Shown here: in pieces, positions 57,984 through 64,000 of the stretch
Layout: every line of letters starts with the position of its first letter
Position numbering within the stretch: the first letter of the stretch is position 1
NCBI RefSeq assembly: GCF_002176815.1
Contig: NZ_CP021648.1
Span: forward strand, 1,310,001 to 1,374,000
Direction: 5' to 3'
Length of the DNA stretch: 64,000 nucleotides
From: Acidovorax sp. T1
GTDB taxonomy: Bacteria > Pseudomonadota > Gammaproteobacteria > Burkholderiales > Burkholderiaceae_C
The notes under the pieces: model-generated
Seen by the model: only the letters and a program-made list of their open reading frames with translations
Databases searched by the model: none
What the model was told of the DNA's origin: nothing
Translations under genes and position numbers: made by a program

Positions 57984-58772
57984 GTGAGCAACATCCATCC
58001 CACCGCCATCGTCGATCCGCGCGCTCAAATCGACGCAACGGCCAGCATCGGGCCTTACAGCGTGATCGGTGCCCATGTGGTCATCGGGGCGGGCACCACG
58101 GTGGGCGCGCACTGCGTGATCGACGGGCGCACCACGTTGGGCCGGGACAACCGCATCTTCCAGTTCAACTCGATTGGTGCGATCCCCCAGGACAAAAAGT
58201 ATGCGGGCGAACCCACCGAGCTGGTGATTGGCGACCGCAACACCATCCGCGAGTTCTGCACGCTGAACCTCGGGGTGCCCCAGGCCGGCGGCATCACCAC
58301 GGTGGGCGATGACAACTGGATCATGGCCTACACCCACATCGCCCACGATTGCCATGTGGGCAACCACACCACGCTGGCTAACAACACCACGCTGGCCGGC
58401 CATGTGCACCTGGGCGACTGGGTGACGGTGGGCGGGCTCACCGGCATCCACCAGTTCGTGAAGATCGGGGCGCATGCCATGGTGGGCTTTGCCAGCGCCG
58501 TGGCGCAAGACGTGCCTCCTTTCATGCTGGTGGACGGCAACCCGCTGGCTGTGCGCGGCTACAACGTGGTGGGCCTGCGTCGCCGCGGCTTTTCGCCCGA
58601 GCGCATTGCCGCCGTCAAGCAGATGCACAAGCTGCTCTATCGCCAGGGCCTCACGCTGGAAGCCGCGCGCGCGGCCATCGCTGACCTGGTGCAGTCGGTG
58701 CCCGAGGCCGGTGGCGACGTGGCGATGATGGAGCAGTTCCTGGCCGACGCCGCGCGCGGCATTGCGCGCTGA
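57984..58772 (+). CDS. lpxA: UDP-N-acetylglucosamine acyltransferase
   Basis: A 262-residue enzyme, the same length as E. coli LpxA, for the first step of lipid A synthesis. Hexapeptide-repeat helix from [21 protein letters not shown] on; catalytic His in [20 protein letters not shown] (read in parts, near 120); [13 protein letters not shown] and the C-terminal helical part [15 protein letters not shown]. The start is GTG 57984, which gives the standard length; the upstream open frame overlaps fabZ. It lies 17 nt after fabZ. Confidence 0.95.
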   Translation: MSNIHPTAIVDPRAQIDATASIGPYSVIGAHVVIGAGTTVGAHCVIDGRTTLGRDNRIFQFNSIGAIPQDKKYAGEPTELVIGDRNTIREFCTLNLGVPQAGGITTVGDDNWIMAYTHIAHDCHVGNHTTLANNTTLAGHVHLGDWVTVGGLTGIHQFVKIGAHAMVGFASAVAQDVPPFMLVDGNPLAVRGYNVVGLRRRGFSPERIAAVKQMHKLLYRQGLTLEAARAAIADLVQSVPEAGGDVAMMEQFLADAARGIAR

Positions 58773-58782
58773 GGGGCTGGTG

Positions 58783-59940
58783 ATGAGTGCCTCCCCCCGC
58801 GTCGCCATGGTGGCGGGCGAAACATCGGGCGACCTGCTGGCGGGGCTGCTGCTCGATGGCCTGCAGGCCCAGTGGCCCGGGTTGCAGGCGCAGGGCATTG
58901 GCGGGCCGCAGATGGCGCGCCGGGGCTTCAAGGCCTGGTGGCCCAGCGAGCGGCTGGCGGTGCATGGTTACAGCATGGAAGTGCTGCGCCGGCTGCGCGA
59001 CATCCTGGGCATTCGCAAGCAGTTGCGTGCGCGCTTGCTGCAAGACCGCCCCGATGTGTTCATCGGCGTGGATGCGCCCGATTTCAACCTGGGCCTGGAG
59101 GCCGATTTGCGCGCTGCCGGCATCCAGACTGTGCATTTTGTGTGCCCTTCGATCTGGGCCTGGCGTGCGGATCGGGTCGAAAAAATCCGCCGCAGTGCCG
59201 GCCATGTGCTGTGCATCTTTCCGTTCGAGCCGCCATTGCTGGCGCAGCATGGCATTGCCGCGACCTATGTGGGGCATCCGCTGGCGAATGTCATTCCCAT
59301 GGTGCCCGACCGCCGCGCCGCCAGGGCGCAGCTGGGGCTGCACGACGCCGACGAGGTGCTGGCCATCTTGCCGGGCAGCCGGTCTGCGGAGGTGGATTAC
59401 ATCGCTGCACCCTTCTTTCAGGCTGCAGTGCTTATCCTTCAAGCGCGACCAGCTATTAAGTTGATAGTGCCTGCCGTGCCTGCCCTGCAGGGGCGCATCG
59501 AGCAGCTGGCGCAGGCCAGCGGTCTGGGCCATGCCCTGCAGATCGTCCCCGGCCAATCCCACACCGTGCTCGCCGCCTGCGATGTCACGCTGATCGCCAG
59601 CGGCACCGCCACGCTGGAGGCCGCGCTGTTCAAGCGCCCCATGGTCATTGGCTACCGCATGCATCCCGTGAGCTGGTGGCTCATGCGGCGCAAGCAGCTG
59701 CAGCCCTGGGTGGGCCTGCCCAATATTCTGTGCCGCGATTTTGTCGTGCCCGAACTGATCCAGAACGCTGCTACGCCGCAGGCGCTCAGCGCGGCCACGC
59801 TGCAGTGGTTCGACGCCCGCGCGCACCAGCGTGAAAAAATCACCGCGCTCGAACAGCGCTTCACCGCGCTGCACGAAAGCCTGCAGCGCGACACCCCCCG
59901 ACTGGCCGCCGATGCGATCCAGAAAATCCTTGCCGCCTGA
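58783..59940 (+). CDS. lpxB: lipid A disaccharide synthase
   Basis: A 385-residue GT19 glycosyltransferase joining two acylated glucosamines. [20 protein letters not shown] (8-27), [11 protein letters not shown] (about 94-104), CPSIWAWR (about 123-130), LPGSRSAEV (about 195-203) and [20 protein letters not shown] are typical. ATG 58783 has GAGGGG 6 nt upstream. It follows lpxA by 10 nt; the rnhB start lies inside its last 30 bases. Codons 215-229 coincide with a copy of the dispersed repeat. Confidence 0.96.
   Translation: MSASPRVAMVAGETSGDLLAGLLLDGLQAQWPGLQAQGIGGPQMARRGFKAWWPSERLAVHGYSMEVLRRLRDILGIRKQLRARLLQDRPDVFIGVDAPDFNLGLEADLRAAGIQTVHFVCPSIWAWRADRVEKIRRSAGHVLCIFPFEPPLLAQHGIAATYVGHPLANVIPMVPDRRAARAQLGLHDADEVLAILPGSRSAEVDYIAAPFFQAAVLILQARPAIKLIVPAVPALQGRIEQLAQASGLGHALQIVPGQSHTVLAACDVTLIASGTATLEAALFKRPMVIGYRMHPVSWWLMRRKQLQPWVGLPNILCRDFVVPELIQNAATPQALSAATLQWFDARAHQREKITALEQRFTALHESLQRDTPRLAADAIQKILAA
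59425..59469 (+). repeat. dispersed AGCGCTT palindrome, copy J, in frame inside lpxB
   Basis: AGTGCTTATCCTTCAAGCGCGACCAGCTATTAAGTTGATAGT keeps the GCTTATCC-TCAAGCGC core and the AGCTATTAA-TTGATAGT arm. It encodes [15 protein letters not shown], a beta-strand-like stretch. Confidence 0.7.
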
Positions 59941-60529
59941 ACAGGCCCGCCTGCCCTGGCATGTGCCCGGCCTGGTGGCCGGGGTGGACGAGGCCGGCCG
60001 GGGCCCGCTGGCCGGGCCGGTGGTGGCCGCTGCGGTCATCCTCGACGACCTGCACCCCATTGCCGGACTGGCCGACTCCAAGAAGCTCACGGCCGCGCGG
60101 CGCGAGGCCCTGTTTGACGAAATCCGCGCCAAGGCGCTGTGTTGCAGCATTGCCGAAGCCAGTGTCGAAGAGATTGACCGCCTGAACATCCTGCAGGCCA
60201 CGCTGCTGGCCATGCGCCGCGCCGTGCTGGGCCTGCGGCTCAAGCCAAAAATGGTGCTGGTGGATGGCAATCGCCTGCCCACGCTGGACATGCCGGCCGA
60301 GGCCATTGTCAAAGGCGATGCGCTGGTGCCTGCCATTTCGGCCGCATCCATTTTGGCCAAGGTGCACCGCGACCGCTGGTGTGTGCAGGTGGATGCGCAA
60401 TTTCCGCAATATGGTTTTGCCGGGCACAAGGGCTACGGCACAGCCGTGCACATGGCTGCCCTGCGCGAGCACGGCGCCTGCATCCACCATCGGCGCAGCT
60501 TCGCGCCCGTGGCCAGGGTGCTGACCTGA
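59912..60529 (+). CDS. rnhB: ribonuclease HII
   Basis: A 205-residue type 2 RNase H that removes RNA from RNA-DNA hybrids and single ribonucleotides. [21 protein letters not shown] (22-42, read in parts) holds Asp26 and Glu27; further acidic residues lie in LADSKKLT and VLVDGNRLP, and [22 protein letters not shown] is the conserved helix. ATG 59912 overlaps the end of lpxB by 29 bases. It is usually found at the end of the lpx cluster in betaproteobacteria. Confidence 0.95.
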   Translation: MRSRKSLPPEQARLPWHVPGLVAGVDEAGRGPLAGPVVAAAVILDDLHPIAGLADSKKLTAARREALFDEIRAKALCCSIAEASVEEIDRLNILQATLLAMRRAVLGLRLKPKMVLVDGNRLPTLDMPAEAIVKGDALVPAISAASILAKVHRDRWCVQVDAQFPQYGFAGHKGYGTAVHMAALREHGACIHHRRSFAPVARVLT

Positions 60530-60688
60530 GAGGCTGAGAGTCTTTCATCCATGCCCGCCTTGCACGCCAAAACACACCGGCTCGTCGTTGCAAATACTCG
60601 CCATAGCCCGAGCTATGGCTGTGTTTTGCGCCTAGACCCGGCGCGTTTTGACGCGCCTTTCGGGCACGGCCGAAAAACGCTCAGCCTC
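60530..60688. repeat. nested palindromic element between rnhB and methyltransferase gene
   Basis: Outer arms GAGGCTGAG (60530-60538) and CTCAGCCTC (60680-60688); AAAACACA (60569-60576) with TGTGTTTT (60620-60627) around CCATAGC-CCGA-GCTATGG (60601-60618); then GGCGCG-TTTTGA-CGCGCC (60640-60657). No reading frame. It looks like a second type of mobile or structural repeat, unrelated to the AGCGCTT family. Confidence 0.7.
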
Positions 60689-60737
60689 TGAGTCGCCTGG
60701 CCCCACTCGCTTTTACATGGCCCGCCCGGGACAACGC

Positions 60738-61511
60738 ATGACCTCCGCCCCCCTGACCGTCATCCACTCGCGTGACAACGCCTTTGTCAAAGACCTGCGC
60801 CGGCTGGCGCAGGACAGCACGGCCTACCGCAAACAAGGCCGCGTCTGGCTGGAGGGCGACCACCTGTGCAGCGCCGCGCTGCAGCGTGGCGTGCACCCCG
60901 CCATTGCCGTATTTTCAGAGTCTTTTTGGCCTCTGGCGCCCGCTGTATATGCGCAAGCAGCTATTAAAGTAATAGTGATTGCCGATGCCTTGTTTGCCGA
61001 CATCAGCGGCCTGGAGTCGCCGGCGCCCATGGGTTTTGTGGTGGATGCCGCCGCGCCCAGGGTTCTGCAGGCGGGTGTGGCCACGGTGGTGCTGGACCGG
61101 GTGCAGGACGCGGGCAACGTGGGTTCCATCCTGCGCAGCGCATCGGCATTTGGCTTTCGGCAGGTGGCGGCGCTCAAGGGCAGCGCGGCGCTGTGGGCGC
61201 CCAAGGTGCTGCGCGCGGGCATGGGCGCGCACTTTGCGCTCGACCTGGTCGAAGGGCTCGCGCTGGAAGATTTGCAGGCGCTCAATGTGCCGCTGCTGGT
61301 CACCAGTTCGCACGCCGGCGATTATTTGCACCGCGCAGCTTTGCCCTGGCCCTGCGCCTGGGTGCTGGGCCATGAAGGGCAGGGGGTTTCGTCCGCGCTG
61401 GAGGTGCAGGCCGCCCAGCGCATCCGCATTGCGCAGCCGGGCGGGGAGGAGTCGCTGAACGTGGCCGCCGCCGCCGCCATCTGCCTGCATGCCAGCGGCG
61501 CCATGCGCTGA
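60738..61511 (+). CDS. TrmH/SpoU-family RNA 2'-O-methyltransferase
   Basis: A 257-residue SPOUT methyltransferase. N-terminal substrate-binding part (about 1-105, [33 protein letters not shown]), then the trefoil-knot catalytic domain with [19 protein letters not shown] (about 115-133), [11 protein letters not shown] (about 212-222) and [17 protein letters not shown] (about 234-250). It methylates a ribose in rRNA or tRNA; the site is unknown. ATG 60738 has GGGA 6 nt upstream. Residues about 59-80 are encoded by a dispersed repeat copy. Confidence 0.9.
   Translation: MTSAPLTVIHSRDNAFVKDLRRLAQDSTAYRKQGRVWLEGDHLCSAALQRGVHPAIAVFSESFWPLAPAVYAQAAIKVIVIADALFADISGLESPAPMGFVVDAAAPRVLQAGVATVVLDRVQDAGNVGSILRSASAFGFRQVAALKGSAALWAPKVLRAGMGAHFALDLVEGLALEDLQALNVPLLVTSSHAGDYLHRAALPWPCAWVLGHEGQGVSSALEVQAAQRIRIAQPGGEESLNVAAAAAICLHASGAMR
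60912..60976 (+). repeat. dispersed AGCGCTT palindrome, copy I, in frame inside a methyltransferase gene
   Basis: TCTTTTTGGCCTCTGGCGCCCGCTGTATATGCGCAAGCAGCTATTAAAGTAATAGTGATTG keeps all blocks of the intergenic copies B and G and translates as [20 protein letters not shown]. Confidence 0.75.
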
Positions 61512-61573
61512 AAGCTGGCCTTCACGGCGGGGTGGGATTTGCCGGACGGCAACTTGCGCCGGGTGCAGCTGGG

Positions 61574-61579
61574 TATAAT
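61574..61579 (+). promoter_or_regulatory. -10 box of the carAB promoter
   Basis: Perfect TATAAT preceded by GGG, about 130 bp upstream of the carA GTG. The -35 is poor. The leader (61587-61708) is GC-rich with possible stems (e.g. GCCGC/GCGGC) but no class I recognise. Confidence 0.6.
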
Positions 61580-61708
61580 CGGGGGCTTTTCTCGCAACAG
61601 CGTCGCCCGATCGCACCCAAAGCAACAACCCATCTGAGAGCAGCCGCCGGCATTCGTTGCGCGAGCGGCCTGCAGGCGCCGGGCGACCGTAACCATCCGG
61701 AGAATCCA

Positions 61709-62895
61709 GTGCTTTTGTCTCTACAGGGAAACTTCCCGCCCGCCATCTTGGCGCTCGCAGACGGCACGGTCTTTATCGGCAATTCGATCGGTGCTTCATC
61801 GGCAGAGGTGGGCACCACCGTCGGCGAAGTGGTGTTCAACACCGCCATCACCGGCTACCAGGAAATCCTCACCGACCCCAGCTATTGCCAGCAGATCGTG
61901 ACGCTCACGTATCCGCACATCGGCAACTATGGCGTCAACACCGAGGACATCGAAGCTGACAAGGTCCATGCCGCAGGCCTCATCATCAAGGACCTGCCCC
62001 TGCTGGCCAGCAATTTCCGATCCACCGAAACGCTGTCGCAGTACCTCGTGCGCCAGAAGACGGTGGCCATTGCCAACATCGACACCCGCAAGCTCACCCG
62101 ACTGCTGCGCAGCAAGGGCGCGCAAAACGGCGCCATCGTCGGCCTGGCGGCCGGTGAGACCGTGACGCAGGCGCGCATCGACGCCGCGCTGGCCGCAGCC
62201 AAGGCCGCGCCCAGCATGAAGGGCCTGGATCTGGCCAAGGTCGTGACCACTCCCACCTCGTACCCCTGGATCCAGACCGAGTGGAAGCTGGGCTCGGGCT
62301 ACGGCAAGCAGGAGTCACCCCGCTTTCATGTGGTGGCCTACGACTTTGGTGTGAAGCTGAACATCCTGCGCATGCTGGCCGAGCGCGGTTGCAAACTGAC
62401 GGTGGTGCCTGCCCAAACGCCAGCCGCCGAAGTGCTGGCCATGAACCCCGATGGCGTGTTCTTGTCGAACGGTCCCGGCGACCCGGCGCCCTGCGACTAC
62501 GCCATCACGGCGGTGCGGCAGATCATCGACAGCGGCGTTCCCACCTTCGGCATCTGCCTGGGGCACCAGATCATGGCCCTGGCGTCAGGCGCCAAGACGT
62601 TCAAGATGGACAACAGCCACCATGGCGCCAACCATCCGGTGAAAGACCTGGACACGGGCCGCGTCAGCATCACCAGCCAGAACCACGGCTTCGCGGTGGA
62701 GATGGAATCGCTGCCCGCCAACCTGCGTGCCACGCACATCAGCCTTTTCGACGGCACGCTGCAAGGCCTGGTGCGCACCGACAAGCCGGCGTTTTGCTTT
62801 CAGGGGCACCCCGAAGCATCGCCCGGTCCGCACGATATTGCCTACCTGTTCGACCGCTTCACGGCATTGATGGCCACGGCCCAGGAGAAAAAATA

Positions 62896-62896
<1 letters not shown>
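61709..62896 (+). CDS. carA: carbamoyl-phosphate synthase small subunit
   Basis: A 395-residue glutaminase subunit that supplies ammonia to CarB for arginine and pyrimidine synthesis. The N-terminal CPSase domain has [38 protein letters not shown] (read in parts) and TYPHIGNYG. The class I amidotransferase domain has [12 protein letters not shown], the nucleophile in [13 protein letters not shown] (Cys near 282) and [13 protein letters not shown] (His, Glu). The start is GTG 61709 with GGAGA upstream; the longer open frame would cross the promoter. Its TAA shares a base with the carB ATG. Confidence 0.96.

Positions 62897-64000
<1,104 letters not shown>

Noticed and set aside
46276..61511. 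rpsB-to-rnhB cluster as a novel system
   Set aside because: The order is a well-known conserved arrangement of translation, isoprenoid, Bam and lipid A genes in proteobacteria.

Overview
The window is a GC-rich chromosomal segment of a betaproteobacterium, most likely a Comamonadaceae (Acidovorax-like) member of the Burkholderiales. This rests on protein flavour, the order glnA / small periplasmic gene / ntrB / ntrC, the rpsB-to-rnhB envelope cluster and a dispersed palindromic repeat that I associate with that family. The species call is inference. There is no prophage, insertion sequence, CRISPR array or plasmid replication gene. Almost everything is housekeeping.

Layout. 1-2056: 3' part of a 23S rRNA gene, 5S rRNA and the rrn terminator. 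2.1-7.7 kb (+): an RsuA-type pseudouridine synthase, an exported beta-propeller, an exported polysaccharide-deacetylase-like protein, a fatty-acid-hydroxylase-family membrane protein, an EI24/CysZ-like membrane protein and a MoCF-domain protein. 7.75-12.8 kb (+): nitrogen control, with glnA behind a sigma-54 promoter and an NtrC-like site, then a small periplasmic protein, ntrB and ntrC. 13.0-17.8 kb (-): xth, thyA-folA, a metallophosphoesterase and an FAD-linked hydroxyacid dehydrogenase. 17.9-29.4 kb: assorted metabolic and membrane genes, including a PAS-GAF-GGDEF-EAL protein, aroC and a 5'-nucleotidase lipoprotein. 29.6-32.7 kb (-): nrdR, then glyA behind a probable ZTP riboswitch, then a lytic transglycosylase. 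32.7-33.4 kb is the longest stretch without a gene. 33.4-39.1 kb: a DUF349 protein, two identical tRNA-Leu(CAG) genes and rnr. 39.2-46.1 kb: nnrD-nnrE fusion, a LysR/mmsA divergent pair, dadA-like and amidase genes. 46.3-61.5 kb (+): rpsB-tsf-pyrH-frr-uppS-cdsA-dxr-rseP-bamA-skp-lpxD-fabZ-lpxA-lpxB-rnhB and an RNA methyltransferase, a continuous translation, isoprenoid, outer-membrane and lipid A cluster. 61.6-64.0 kb: carA and the start of carB.

The genes work together mainly as (i) a nitrogen-responsive operon, (ii) one-carbon metabolism (thyA, folA, glyA with riboswitch), and (iii) the envelope cluster, where adjacent genes often overlap by one to four bases and are probably translationally coupled.

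The least ordinary signal is a family of about twelve roughly 45-65 bp imperfect palindromes (inverted AGCGCTT / AAGCGCT plus an AGCTATT arm). They lie at gene ends, often overlapping stop codons. Some also lie in frame inside genes, where one copy encodes the hydrophobic core of a signal peptide. Other points worth a look are the ZTP riboswitch, an orphan terminator with possible small RNA near 33.0 kb, an rnr start codon that coincides with the divergent tRNA-Leu promoter, and a LysR operator at about -65 of the mmsA promoter.
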